Assembly: GCA_022478985.1 (NCBI GenBank)
Contig: JAKSZP010006616.1
Location: 203,198-267,197, forward strand
Direction: 5' to 3'
From: Massospora cicadina
Taxonomy: Eukaryota > Entomophthoromycota > Entomophthoromycetes > Entomophthorales > Entomophthoraceae
Length of the DNA stretch: 64,000 nucleotides
The notes beneath the pieces were generated by a model. The model was not told the DNA's origin, ran no database searches, and saw only the letters and a program-made list of their open reading frames with translations. The position numbers and the translations under genes were made by a program. Of this stretch, positions 20,980 to 32,387 are shown one piece after another. Every line of letters begins with the position of its first letter. The first letter of the stretch is position 1.

Positions 20980-22170
20980 ACCTATGTCTACAGCCTTGTC
21001 TGACTTTTATTAGCCAATTCGCTGACAGCTGAAAAGCCAAGATGCCGATGAAATCAGCCACCCTTGACCCTTTGATCACAATCAGCTTGGGCACCAATGG
21101 ACTCGCCTCCTTAAACATGGACAATTGCAACATGAGGAAAACGGGATCTTGCTTCCAATGGGACATATGCTTCACATGAAACGTCCCTTTGCCCAGGTCT
21201 GCCTCCAACAGATGGGTTCTGGATCACTTAATAGCAAATTATTGGGAAGGCACCTACATATGCAAGTGGCACATATCCAGCATAATGTGTGAGCCCACTG
21301 TAATATCATGCACTGGGAGACTTTTTAGTTCGCAAAACACTTATAGTTGCTGATTGCCTTGGTATGGTGTTCCTGACCCAGATAGTGAGTGCCGCAGATA
21401 TGTTGAGCATAGTCATCCAAAACAAGTACCACAGGACGAAGACACGACCCCACTGAGAAAAAGGGTTGTACCCCAGTGTTGACTCATAAGCGAGAACCCT
21501 ATTGATGCAAGTGTTCCATTATTATATTTAAACTAAGCAAGTAGAAGATTGTCTCCCAGGTGTCCTGAGCAGCCGTGGCATAGAACTGAAGAAACTTCTC
21601 AAGAACTTTATTGACTTACTCCATTCAGCCATATGACTTAGGATGGTAAATTGTTGAACATAATGACGTAATTTTCAATAACATGAGGAGTTTGTTTAAA
21701 ATAGCGCATTTAACTGGGGCCTGCAGTTGCTTATGATCACGTTGTGGCAAGCCAAACATATAGAACACATGGCGCATAAATAGCTTGGCCGTCTCCTCAG
21801 AGGTAATGGAAGAAGAGCAGGGAATGAAAAGGGAGAATTTAGTGAAATGATTCACTACCACCATAAAGTTGGTAAAACCATTGGAGCTGGGAAGCTTGAC
21901 AATGAAGTTAATGGACACCAAAGTCCGCAGATTCTCCACCTGCTGCATGGGATGAAAGAGCCCAAGTTATTCTCAACCAGTCTGACTTGGCCAACGTGCC
22001 TGTCATGCAAATTGTGCTTTAATGCTGGTATATCCTTGGACAGGCCTGGTCAGGTGTACGTCCGCTTAACTAGATTGAGACTTTTTTGTTTCCAGGGTTC
22101 CCTACTTCAAGGGGTCGTGGTGCAACCAGATAACTATGTTGCAGATGAGGGGCGGCATCCACAGGCATGA
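20980..22170 (-). pseudogene. delta integrase (broken)
   Basis: The minus-strand core at 21625-21948 reads SINFIVKLPSSNGFTNFMVV, then VNHFTKFSLFIPC, then KLFMRHVFYMFGLPQ, matching the gypsy integrase D-D segment (DFI..LP.S.G...I.VVVDR.TK...F.P). The first catalytic Asp (DR or DH in relatives) is VNHFTK here, Asp to Asn. A zinc-domain remnant with WPGLSKD-like sequence sits near 22040. The 20915-21208 frame is the C-terminal part and is poorly conserved. Frameshifts and stops are frequent. Confidence 0.8.
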
Positions 22171-22249
22171 CCTAAACTGAATGTGGCCCTCCACCAAGGA
22201 ATAAAGTTACCACTTGTGCATTGGGTTTACCAACTGATCCAATAGCTTA

Positions 22250-22950
22250 AGTCCCTCCACACAAAACCATCTGGGCCACTAAAACCTAAAGTCCAAGGGC
22301 GCGTCTTAACCAAAATATGCCACTGAAATTGTGGGAAGAGCAATAGCTAAAATATGGTCTGGTGGGATACCCTTGATTAGCTCTTGCTCATCCTCCTTCG
22401 CTGTGTCCAGCGAAGGATTGTGGCTCAGAAAGTCAGTAATCAAAATAACACTCCCTTCACGAATTTGTACTTATAATAGAAGCAACAAAGGTCAAAATAT
22501 TTTCATGATTAATGGTGCGCCAACTTTTGCGGCTTACAAAAGTACAAGAGGACTTGGTGATTCATTCATAAAGTTAACTCATGCTGAGTGCCTTGCAGAA
22601 GATACTGCTAGTGGGTCTGAGCTCATGCCATCGAGGCCAACTCCTTATCTTAGATGGCCCAGGCTTGTTTGGAAGAGGCAAACTTTCAGAAAAAATAAGC
22701 CAGCAAGTGTTCCAGTACCATCATGCTCCTGCAATGAAACCGCCCTACCACAGCGGATGAGGCGTCACACTATGATAAACAGATTTAGGGTTCAACATTC
22801 CTAGGAACTGGAAAAACAAAAACACCTTATTGATAGCCTCAAACGCCTATTGGCACATCTCCTTCCAGCAGAACGGCAATTTTTTCCCTCAGGGGATGTA
22901 GTGGTACGGCCAGCTGCAAAAGGGCCAGGGAGAACTTTTTCAGGAAGATT
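22250..22950 (-). pseudogene. delta RNase H (broken)
   Basis: Minus-strand frames give DASSAVVGRF at about 22760, then AWAI and DKELASMA near 22640, corresponding to the gypsy RNase H landmarks D-A-S..A.G..L and DKELLA. Further toward the integrase, an ITDFLSHNPSLD-like block is near 22440. A 157-codon open frame lies on the opposite strand (22331-22804) but has no motif and is taken as a shadow. Confidence 0.7.
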
Positions 22951-23051
22951 ATGGTGCCCAAGAAGTTCTCAACTGCTTCTGAATGGTGGGGGTAGGCCAT
23001 TCAAAAATAGCCTCAAGCTTGCTGGAGATATGGCATAACCATCTTTCAAGA

Positions 23052-23700
23052 CTAGATTACCCAAGAAGGTAACCTCTTTGCAGAAGAACTTGCACTTTGA
23101 TGGTTTGAAATAAAGTCACGCCTTGCGAAGAGCGGCCAGCATGCATCCAGGTATTTCTCATGTTGCTCAGGCGTGGAAGAATGGATAAGGATATCATCAA
23201 TATATGTTACTGCGCAGGTGAATCTAAGGTCCCACAGCACATTAAAAATGTTATGCTGGGACATGACGGGAGATTTCTTTAGGCTGAAAAGCATTATATA
23301 TAACTGAGATATGCCTCCCTAGTCTAAGTGGTAGTAAGCCATTCCTGGCCTCAGCCACTCTGAATTTGGTTAAAGGCACTTATGAGGTCAAATTATAAAT
23401 AACTAGAGTTTCGCAAATACCTGACTGATTGTCTGCTTGAAGTGATGGAGATAGAGATCATGTACTGTGATATTACTTGGATGACCATAATCAAAGCAGG
23501 GCCGCAGCCTCCCATTGGTATATTGAGAAAAACAATAGGTGAGGAAATAGAGGACGTTTCCTTAAATACCCACCCCTTCTTAAGCATATCGTCCAACCAT
23601 ACTTCCAAAGCCTTGTCCTCCTCTGCAGTGTAAGGATACAACAGGCAGTTGATACTAATCATGATTACTGCCAAGCGGAACACTTAATTGCATTCAGTTG
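23052..23700 (-). pseudogene. delta reverse transcriptase (broken, YIDD retained)
   Basis: The 23393-23683 frame has YPYTAEEDKALEVWLDDMLK then KGWVFKETSSISSPIVFLN, the RT N-terminal motif (L.E.L..LR.WLDE.L.KGFIRPS.SP..SPV). The 23052-23294 frame has FNVLWDLRFTCAVTYIDDIL then IHSSTPEQHEKYLD, the catalytic YxDD box and the following helix. The fingers/palm between them (FVDY, LPLI) are frameshifted around 23300-23480. Confidence 0.87.
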
Positions 23701-24005
23701 CAGTGGCAAATGTTTCACTTTTTCAAATTGACTATATCCTGATATGCTGACAACGCTGGGGGAAAATTGAGAGGAAGGCTCATGGGAGTAGCAAGCGTCA
23801 TTATGAAGCTACGGCCCTTTGCTGTAGTAAGAGCGTTAATATAGGGAAACTCGCGTCCCACCTGGGTATTTATAAAAGGCATTGTGTTCAAGTCTGGATC
23901 TTCTCCAGCTGACGCCGCACCCAGTCCACCCAGAATAACCAGAATTACCAGATTGTTTAACACCACACATTGATCACAGAGTTTTGAACTTATGTACAAA
24001 GAAGG

Positions 24006-24230
24006 CTACCAGCTGTCACACATTAAAGGACGACATTGTAGAAAATGAAGCGCCCAGCACCTAGATGCGTGGCAGCTCCCCCTATTGGGCTGGGAACCAC
24101 TAGTACTAAAAAAAGCGCCCAGCACTGACGCCTCTACATATAAGTATAATTTAAGCTGCTGCGCCAGCTTCAAACTCATAGAGTTTTCCGTCACTCCCAT
24201 GTCAACTAAGGCCTCAAATGACACTCATTG
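24006..24230 (-). pseudogene. delta protease (active site D-M-G)
   Basis: The minus-strand frame contains FEALVDMGVTENSMSLKLAQ. This aligns with the gypsy protease ALVDSGA(T/S).NF. start of the fold, but the middle residue of the D-T/S-G triad is Met. The peptide continues for about 40 residues without a clear flap region. It lies between the gag-like region and RT, as expected. Confidence 0.7.
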
Positions 24231-24239
24231 TTCACCCAT

Positions 24240-25000
24240 CTGTATTTCCAATGGTAATAAAAAGCAAAACCTTGTTTACTGGCAAAAGCCCCCAATTCTT
24301 TTGGCTTGGTGGTAATAGTCATTGGTATCAGGTGGGGTTCTAGTTTGGTCAGTGAGTTGGAACCCAGACCAGGGTATTGCTTAACGAATTCCTCACGCCG
24401 GGCGTCTGTCAACTGAGAAATAATGAATTGATGACCATTTGCTCAGTTGTAAAAGGCGCCTCACCTACGGGAGCCAAAGCAGGCAAAGATCCACCCTTGG
24501 GGATGAGTAGCATTGCACCTTCATTAAACCCATTTACTTGAATTCCAAGAGTGTGGGTAGGACAAGGACTTAGGGCAACCCTCACAGGATATGATGACAG
24601 AAATATAGGAGCTGCACCCTAGGGGACACCTGGCGTGGTGTGTCACTGATAAAGTCACCTTCATGCACTCTTGGTCCATTGTGTCCGATGTGTCCCAAAT
24701 GGCATGGTTAGCGGGCTTGGGATAAAAGTTAGCGTGGAATACTGACATAACGACATCCAGAGGAAGGTCAAGTGTGGAGCTTGTTAACGGAAAGCTTCAA
24801 TTAGTGAAGCCAGGTTAGACGCATTTGTGCCCAGAGAATATAATTGAAGTAAACAAGCCAATCTCGCCACCAGTGCCTGCAACACCAATGATACCAGTGC
24901 GATCAGGGGATTTGAAACCTTGCTTAGCTGGCTGAGCGCAGGATCTCAACATTTATCATCAGGTCTGGACATGGGAATTAATAAACTGGCTGTGTTAGAA
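24240..25000 (-). pseudogene. delta gag-like region
   Basis: Open frames at 24206-24412 and 24524-24748 (minus) lie upstream of the protease. The second is Cys/His-rich (HHARCPLGC... CEGCPKSLSYPH) but does not make a clean CCHC knuckle, and a frameshift is likely. Further upstream a Leu-rich stretch reads LVLQALVARLACLLQLYSLG. The assignment to gag rests on position. Confidence 0.5.
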
Positions 25001-25457
25001 TCTCTGAAGGCAATGGGAGAGTAGTCAACTGGCTGAGAAATCAGAAATAAAAAGTTTGAAGCTGTAGTTTCAAGAAACAGGATATTATTCAACAAGTAAT
25101 TTTTTGAAGAATCACTCAACAGAAGTTAAAATGATCGTAGTAAGATAAATGATTTTTACTTTTTTTAGAATTTCTTATATTTGTAGATATTCTGGATTTT
25201 TGTCAAAGAGATGGAATTCTAAGCTCATTTCATACAGAATCTTTCATCAAATGCTGTTGGGATGTTAGTTAAGATGTTTTTTAGAGGAGAGTTAGTTTGT
25301 CCATTTACATCAGAAGCTGTATTTTGGGGGTAGCTGAATACTCTGGAAATTATGGATCAAGTGTAAAAATGACTCCTTCATCAATTAATTATCTCACTGA
25401 GGGAATTTTCTTAAAAGTAGAGTCAATCTCATCTCCATTATTATCATGATGTCTTAC
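24992..25457 (-). repeat. gamma 3' LTR (approximate)
   Basis: On the minus strand it begins TGTAAGACATCATGATAATA at 25457, just after a purine-rich CTTGAGGGGGAAC and the integrase tail. The opening aligns with the LTR at 55604-56179 (TGTCAGACATTGGGATAATA). The lower end is poorly defined; 24992 is a guess from a TGTTAG motif. Confidence 0.6.
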
Positions 25458-26630
25458 AGTTCCCCCTCAAGATCCTGCCAAAGAGGAACATATGGCTAAG
25501 AAATCAATTATGAACTCGATTAACTACATATCCATTGGCCAATTCATCAATGGAATATTCAGAGTTGATATTTTGAATAACTTGATATGGAATAGACTAA
25601 GTGATATTGTTTTTTGGGTCAACCTCTTGGTTGATGATGGTAAGACATAAAAGGATCTTCTAATTAAAATATGTGTAATACAGGTCGTCTGGCATTTTAT
25701 TGTTTAGTTTAGGGGTTAAAGATATTATCCCTCCAATAGCAAGAGCCTGCAACCAAATTATCTCAATCACTAGAGCTCTCATGGACAATTAAGTGGTATC
25801 TGGCACATTGGTGTCTAGTACAGTTGTACACTACTTGGCAATCTATGTTCTCTCACATACAAATCCTGGAAGGAGGACATCATGATATATTGATGATACT
25901 ATTTTATAAGCCATAAAATTGCTAAGAAGGTAGTGATACCAACAAAGAGGATCCGAAGTTGCCATTGTTTGTATGATAGAAACCAAAATTCCATTAGCAC
26001 GCTCAACTGCTCTGTTGGATGAAGGATTATAAGGAGCAATAAAATGATGACTAGTATTAGATACTGAAGTCAGCTCTCTCAACTTCGTTGACTTTAAATT
26101 GAGACCAATATCTGATAATAATACTTGATGGCACTCATGCTTGGTTAAAACGTGTTGATATACACATCGTCATGGCTTTATCAGTAGCAGCCAGCACAAA
26201 AATGTTTTCCACTCATTTAGTTAAATGGTCTATGGCCAACAGTATATAGTTATGGCCAATGAGCCCCGTTGGTAAAGGCATCACTACATCTATAAAACAA
26301 TGTGTAAAGGTCCTGAAGGAGCCACAATCTGATTTTGATATTGAGGTCCAGGCTGATCCTGGTTCTGGAAAAAGAGGCATGCCTTGAGGATTGCATAAAT
26401 GGTTTCTAACATCCTACCCAAAAATACCGAGTCTTCTGCCATTTGTATGTCTTCTTAATGGCTTCATGGCTAATTGCATTATGTCCTATCATAAATGCTT
26501 CCATTCAATAATAAGGACTAACATAGGGGATCAATTAAACATTGATAAGTTTATAAAACAATCCTTCTCAAATCTGAGCTTTTTTGGTCTTCTTACGTAG
26601 TTTGTCCTTTATTTCTTTAGTCTCTCAAGG
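25458..26630 (-). pseudogene. gamma integrase (broken)
   Basis: Minus strand. The core's third catalytic region is intact in the 25843-26082 frame: HHFIAPYNPSSNRAVERANG, where Glu of VERANG is the DDE glutamate. Upstream frames give AIDHLTKW-like sequence near 26230 and a remnant of the Cys pair (ACLFFQNQ) near 26370. The C-terminal tail VNRVHN.FLSHMF is near 25500, matching the INWVHGCFLRP tail of alpha. LINE-2 interrupts the zinc-domain side at 26630. Confidence 0.83.
26614..26630. repeat. LINE-2 target duplication, left (imperfect)
   Basis: TCTTTAGTCTCTCAAGG at 26614-26630 resembles TCTTTATCTCAAAG at 32388-32401, allowing a three-base gap. It is less clean than the LINE-1 and LINE-3 duplications, in keeping with the greater decay of LINE-2. 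Confidence 0.55.
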
Positions 26631-26715
26631 AAACTTTTCTTTCTCTTTGCAATCACTTATTGCAACCAATTTGCTTCAAGACTGGTAAGTTAGTTAATCT
26701 CTACAAGGAGATAAG

Positions 26716-28090
26716 TATGCACTTAATATCGAGTAAAGATTGGGCTAGCGTTGTAAAGGGCACAGGGTCAGTTTTTGCACCATCCAAAGTTAGGAAACGC
26801 CCTGGTGACACCAGTGGCTATGACAAAATGAAGAAAATTGAGTAAATATCTCGCCGGAGATCTTAGCTTGGCAAGCAAAATGTAACCAATACATTAAAAC
26901 TGCGCATTCACAGCCCCTGTCATCAGTAGAGCATGGGCTTTAGAATTTTTTTATATCAATTTAATGGCGCTCTGGGAGATATTCTGTGGTGATTTACAAA
27001 ACGCTTCCTGAATTTCATGTAGATAGCACCTCATTCTATGACCAAGGGTTGGTCAGACCTAGAGTTAGAAACTGCAAAATCAGCAGACAAAGCTGAACAG
27101 GTGCGCGTGGTGATCAATCTCTTGAATGATCAACAGTAGTCATAACAAAGTGCATATAATGGCCAAATCTAACTAAATTTTTGTTACTTTTGACTTTTCT
27201 CCCCACAACGGTGAGATGTGAAGAACTAAAACAATATTTCTCAGAAGGACTAAAAGGTTACGGGGAACTGCATTCTTTTGAAATGCAGCGATTCACGCTT
27301 ATGCCAAAGCTTAAAAGGCAAAGCAATTGCAGTGATCACCCCATTTGTTGTCATTGCTGAAGACTTAACTCAAGTCCTGCACACTGCAGTTATCTTTATT
27401 AATAAGAAGGACTCCCACCCAATCCACGTTACAGTAGATAGCACACTACTATCTGCATCTATTGTCATGCTTTTGGCCATAAGGCCCACACTTGCCCTTC
27501 CAGAGAAGGCATCACTTAGAATGAAATCCTCTCAGATGCAATGGGAAGCGCTGAATCCCATTAAAAGCCCGCCATTGAAACTAATGCCAACTACTTTTGG
27601 GGTGTGTAGGGGGTTATATAAAGGCTAACCTGTGTCCCTACAAGAGCACAAGAAGGACAAATAGGCCCATAGAGCAGTGGGCAAGGCAGCATCTATGGCA
27701 GCGTCATAATCCTGACCACCCAGACCAAAGCTGATATCAAGTCATTCACAGCTGAAGAAACTTGAGATTACGCTCACCAACCTATTTGGCCCAACAACAT
27801 GCAGACCAGGTATTTGAGTCAGATTCACCCGCAAAAAGTTTCCAAGCACCAATCAAAACTGGTTCTTCCAACCCAACCCTTCCTGTGTTATTGTCGACCT
27901 TTGATGATGCACTACAGGAGCACCTCAATGCAAAAAATTGACCTGAGTCAAAAAACACCAAAACAGTTATAAAACCCACAGCAAAGGCGACCCTTAAGGG
28001 CACATACATGACGCTGATAACCCGTTTGCAAAAAATAGTGCTTAGAAATGATGCAGGAAGGTCAAGAGGGACCTTCCCATTACACCTTAG
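26716..28090 (+). pseudogene. LINE-2 ORF1 (broken)
   Basis: Tracks LINE-1 ORF1 from a start near 26716 (MHLISSKDWASVVKG in place of MSGSSWASKARG) to a stop near 28087. The knuckle CIYCHAFGHKAHTC is preserved at 27454-27495 in a frame different from its neighbours. The segment FTLMPKL.GKAIAVITPF near 27290-27350 is clearly homologous to LINE-1 FTLMPHLCTGKAIAVLTPT. Stops and indels break it into at least five pieces. Confidence 0.85.
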
Positions 28091-28280
28091 GTGCAATGGG
28101 GGTCTCCTTCACTATATGGACGTTGAACATCACTGGACTCAAGACCTCGCCATCCTGAGTTAGAAAACTGAGTTTTTTTAAATAATTTACCTATGGACAT
28201 CCTGGCAATTCAGGAATCCCACTGTCCACACGGTGCTGAGGACACATGGGAAACCATGCTCCTCCCCTCCCTTTCTTTTT

Positions 28281-28824
28281 TTAGCACTAGTGGTGCTTAA
28301 ACCAGAAGGGGAAGCCGCCATTTATCTTTATTTGCAAATGGGCCAAACAAAGGGTTTATTAGAAATAATTTTTTTTCTAATATGACACCTCAGCTAACAG
28401 CCTAAAAAACTATATCAGAAAATTGAGGAAGCTTTGGAAAACTTTTGTCCGGAGCCAGCTTTAACTGGCAGACCATCATGGACAGCATTGGAGTGGGAGA
28501 ATCAACAACATGGGTTATAAGGAGGTATAGTTAAAGGTTTTCTTCGTTTTTGAGGCCAGAGGTGTACATCGCCTCAACATAGTAAGCAAGTTGATGCTCA
28601 GAAAAAGCGATGAGAGCTGGCACACAAGTGAAAGACTTGATGCACTGGTGAGTTTCATGATAATCAGGGTTAAAAAGAGAGGTTTTTGCCACATTAATGC
28701 AATTGTGGCTCACATCAAAAGTGAGCTCCTCAAATTCATATTTAGCATCTTCCTCAAAATAATGGGGTAAATTTTGGGATAGGGATACCCTCAACAAGGG
28801 GCTGTATCGCCCCATGAAGTTATT
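28281..28824 (-). mobile_element. 544-bp insert with 19-bp duplication, possible retrocopied gene fragment
   Basis: Flanked by exact copies of CTCCCCTCCCTTTCTTTTT (28262-28280 and 28825-28843) and absent from LINE-1. The long duplication indicates LINE-type insertion. On the minus strand it carries an uninterrupted 94-codon frame (28815 down to 28531, MGRYSPLLRVSL...GLKNEENL), then about 250 bases of AT-rich 3'-UTR-like sequence containing AATAAA some 50 bases before the end. That layout fits a 5'-truncated processed copy of a cellular mRNA. I do not recognise the protein. Confidence 0.65.
28531..28815 (-). pseudogene. Intact 94-codon frame of unknown origin inside the insert
   Basis: MGRYSPLLRVSLSQ opens nine bases from the insert edge and runs without a stop to GLKNEENL. 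The composition is ordinary soluble-protein (mixed charged and hydrophobic residues, two Cys, several His), unlike the low-complexity shadows around it. Segments such as FEELTFDVSHNCINVAKTSL look like genuine coding sequence. No transposon motif is visible. If the upstream exons are missing, this is the C-terminal part of a host protein. Function is not assignable by eye. Confidence 0.5.
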
Positions 28825-31800
28825 CTCCCCTCCCTTTCTTTTTGGTCACTGATTTTGGGGTGCTTATACATGCGACCATAGTCTCAAATTTTTTAAAAAA
28901 TTTATATCTCGATGGTCATTTGCTGGTCATGTCCTTTTCATTGGATGATGAAGTGCACACTATTATTAATGTTTACGTCCCAACCTGTGTGTGGGCTTGC
29001 TTGGAGTTCCTCTCAGTCATAACTTCCCTCCCACTTCCATCTGATCTTTTTGTGGTGGGCGACCTGAACTGCTGGGCCAACCCAGACACTGATCGCTAAC
29101 CTTAAACGCCTACCCCCACTGGGGCACTTTAAACTCCGCATTGTAAAAGTCACCTTGGAGCTTTTTTAAGCCTCCCAAAGCATGCACCTCTGCTTCCCAA
29201 AATGTCCCATTCCCATGTGTACAACTTCAGCTGAGGTCAATGTCCCACACTGACCTCATTCTTGCCTATTGAACTTTCTCCCCCAGATTGTGCACTTTAC
29301 AACAACGAAAATCGATTTCTCTGACCACAGGATGGTGTCAGTATCCTTCACTTTATCAACCCAAAGGCACAGGCGCCAATGTGGTGCAAACTTTGGCCGA
29401 CTAAGATCACGTCGCCCATTTTTTCAGCATGAGTGGACACCAAAACTTTGGCACTGGAGTTTTTACACTGTTTTGTGCTGATCCACTTTCTGCCTGGTCA
29501 GCCTTCAAAGCAAACTCCAAGCTTCAGGCACGTCACATCTCATTGCGTTGCTCTTGGGATGCCTCTGAAATTATTAAGTGCATGCTAACAGAAGTGGACC
29601 ACATGGAGTCTAATTTACCTGCTGCAGGGTAAAACTTATCTTGGAATCATAAGTGGGCAGAAGTGTCTGTTTGTCTTAACAAACTGTTAAGAAAAACAAA
29701 CTTCGCGTTTGTGTTCAGTTTAAGGCATAAAATATAATGTTGGGTGACACGTGCTCTGCCTACTTTTTCAGCAAATTCTTTGCACCATGATAGAGCTTGG
29801 CCTGCACACAGATGAGTGGCTGGACAACTCAGTTGCAGACACTCCAGCCAGAGTGGCAGTTGAAGCTCAAAATTTTTACATCAAGTTGTATAAGTCTGAA
29901 CTTGTCAAACCTGCCGTAATTGATGAGTTTCTCAATGATGCACAGATCCACACCATTTCCCAATACCTGGATGTAATGAATTTAATTACTTGTGATAAAA
30001 TCTGATATGCTGTTCACGGTGCACTGCACAGGAAGTGCCCAGGTCCAGAAGGGATTCCGTATGAGCTCTACAAACTATATCATACTTATCCTCACTGATG
30101 CTGCCTCAATGAACAGATATCTCGTCAGAAACGCTCCTCCTCCCTGAGGGCCAGGAGGCTTATATGATAAAGCTGTATAAGAAAGGGTTAAGTTGAACTT
30201 GGCAAACTGGAGCCCCATATCACTTACTATTACATATATTAAGTTATTCACTATAATCATGGCCAACCGCCTAGGTGAAGTTGCTTTTATATTTAATCAC
30301 CTCTGAGCAGCTCATTTTTATCTCCAAGAGGTCAATATGGGACAAGATACACACCGTATCCCATGTCTGCCAATCCACGGCTACTGGGCGCTTGTGTTCT
30401 ATGACTAAAAAATAGCTTATGATAAGGTCAACTGGGATTACCTCAAAGCCTGCCTCACAACTTCCACCTCCCCCACCAGTTCATAAATTGGTTGATGTTG
30501 CTCCTGGAGTCTGTCACGATGACTGTGCGTGGCCCTGGTTTCCTCAAAGATGTGTTTTACCCTTCAAGGGGTCTCTTCAAAGGGGATCCTTTAAGCCCAC
30601 TCTTATACAATTTCAGCATTAACCCACTTTTAAGCAACTTAAATGCACGCCCTGCTGGTGTCCATATTCAAGGCCAAGCACCTATTAGGAAGCTGGCATT
30701 CACTGATGACTGTGTGGTTGGGGTGTCTGACAATATGATGCACAAGCGCTGGAGGCAACTATCTGGGATAACTCCAGGGTCAATAACTCACCCTAATGCC
30801 TCCAAAACTGAAACCATTCTCCTTAGCCGGTATCAAGCCCACTGGCCACCAGCTCCCCGTAGTCAGCCTGCTCTGGCAGCTAGCTCTCTGGTTCTCTTGC
30901 ACTGGCCACCCCATACCACCTCGCTTGTGCTCAGTTTCATGCCAAGACCCACTGCTGGTCCAGTATGACTCTTGGAAGTGTGGCTGGAGGTGAGAGGGTT
31001 CGACTCATCAGTAATGGAGCACCATACCCTAGACAATATCACAAAGATTATCGCCTCCCTCAAAACCCACCAGATTTCCCTCACAGGCCGTGTTGTGCTT
31101 TCCAGCTCTATGTTCCTGTTAAAAGTCTGGTTTGTGGCCCAGCCATTGCCATTTCCCCTCTTTCTTCACCTATTTGTATGTCCTCGTACAAGGATGGCTT
31201 TCATTAGGCCTCTCCCTGTGCTCTTATATTTCATGTTTGGCCCTTGTCATAGTGGTGGTATGGGCCTGCTCAACTTCAAGGTCCATGCCGCCAATATACT
31301 TGGCACCTGGATCGCTGCGGTCACCAACTCCACACTCCCAGCCCAATACTAGTCACGCCAGCTAACTCTAAATTTACCCGCGCACTTGGTTGCTGCAATC
31401 CTACCCTCCCACATTCTCTGCTTAACTATCTGGCCTCTCATCCCTCTACCATAGGCACACATGGGACGCCGCCCCACTTCAAGAGTATCCTCCTCTCCAT
31501 GAGGAGCGCTGAGTGGAGAATCAGCATCAGTGGACTCACCGCCCAGAGGGGTTGCCATACTCCTGTTTCAATCAAGAAGTCCAGGGGCAAGTCCTTTTAA
31601 ACAACCTGGTACTCCAATAACCCTCATCATTGTCCGTGTGGAGTATCTTAACAAGCTGGACATCCCTTACTCCCTGGAAAACCAGAAGGACATTTGGCGG
31701 TACACATACCATTCTCTGTTATAACCCCAAATTTGCGCCCATGTGTGGAGATGCCTAAGAAAGGTGTGCCGAACTGCTGAGCGGCCCAATGCCTATCAGT

Positions 31801-32387
31801 CTTCATGCATTTTGTGTAGTCAGTACAAGTCATTAGTCCATCGCCTGGAAGATTGCCCACCATCACATGCAATCTAGTGGGATGTTATGCATTTTTTTGC
31901 TAGGAGCAAGTACAGACTTTCAGCCTGTCTAAGAATATCTTCGACTTTTTCCATAGCCTCCCCTATCCGCCCTTCTCTTCGCGCCTTAGCTGTATCAATT
32001 GCATTATGGATGATCCACACTATAGTTCTTGACGCTCTTTATGGCACTACCCCTAAACCTCCGTGAATCTGTGCGTCACTTCCACTATCACCTTAGGGAT
32101 CACTTACATGCTTGGCTTTTTGGCTACCTGCCATCCTGCCGCCGCTGGTTGGTGTCATCCTGGTTCCCCATATGGCTCCTCTCATTGGATCCTTTCACTA
32201 ATTAGTGTTTGGTTTTGGCCCATGTTACCCTGACACTCACCCTCTTCCTTCAACTGACAGTCCTGCTAGCAACAGGAGGCAGCTTTGGCTCCTCTGGGGT
32301 GCCCCTATGTTTCTTGGTGTTTTTGTTTTTGGTGTTTATTGGAAGTGTACATACCATGGTCAGCCTTCCCTGAATAATATTTAGAAA

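Larger units (their letters stand above)
20980..25000 (-). mobile_element. Ty3/gypsy element delta, minus strand, decayed, no LTRs identified
   Basis: In minus-strand order: gag-like region (24240-25000), protease (24006-24224), RT (23052-23683), RNase H (22250-22950) and integrase (20980-22170). RT motifs such as YIDDILIHS place it in a different gypsy lineage from alpha. It adjoins the gamma 3' LTR near 25000. I found no convincing LTR pair, so it may be truncated at both ends. Confidence 0.82.
28120..32200 (+). pseudogene. LINE-2 ORF2 (endonuclease, RT, zinc finger; broken)
   Basis: Endonuclease pieces: MDILAIQESHCPHG near 28195, VGDLNCWANPDTDR at 29058, and IDFSDHRMVSVSF at 29310. RT pieces: EQLIFISKRSIWDKIHTVSH around 30310, FKGDPLSPLLYNFSINPLL at 30575, and AFTDDCVVGVSDN at 30699, so FADD has become FTDD with both Asp residues kept. 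The zinc finger CILCSQYKSLVHRLEDC is near 31807-31857. A 544-bp insert lies between the first and second endonuclease blocks. Frames change at least six times. Confidence 0.87.
26631..32387 (+). mobile_element. LINE-2: decayed sister of LINE-1, inserted in gamma
   Basis: Collinear with LINE-1 along its whole length, from AAACTTTTCTTTCTC at 26631 to the CCTGAATAATATTTAGAAA end. The order is the same: ORF1 with CCHC, ORF2 with EN, RT and zinc finger. It is 5757 bp because of a 563-bp gain (insert plus duplicated target) at 28262-28843. Many C-to-T and G-to-A type differences from LINE-1 and dense stops show it is older. It sits between gamma's RNase H (32396-32689) and integrase. Confidence 0.9.

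Noticed and set aside
22331..22804. 157-codon plus-strand frame, long enough to look like a gene
   Set aside because: The opposite strand reads as delta RNase H (DASSAVVG, DKELASMA), and the plus frame has no domain or start context.
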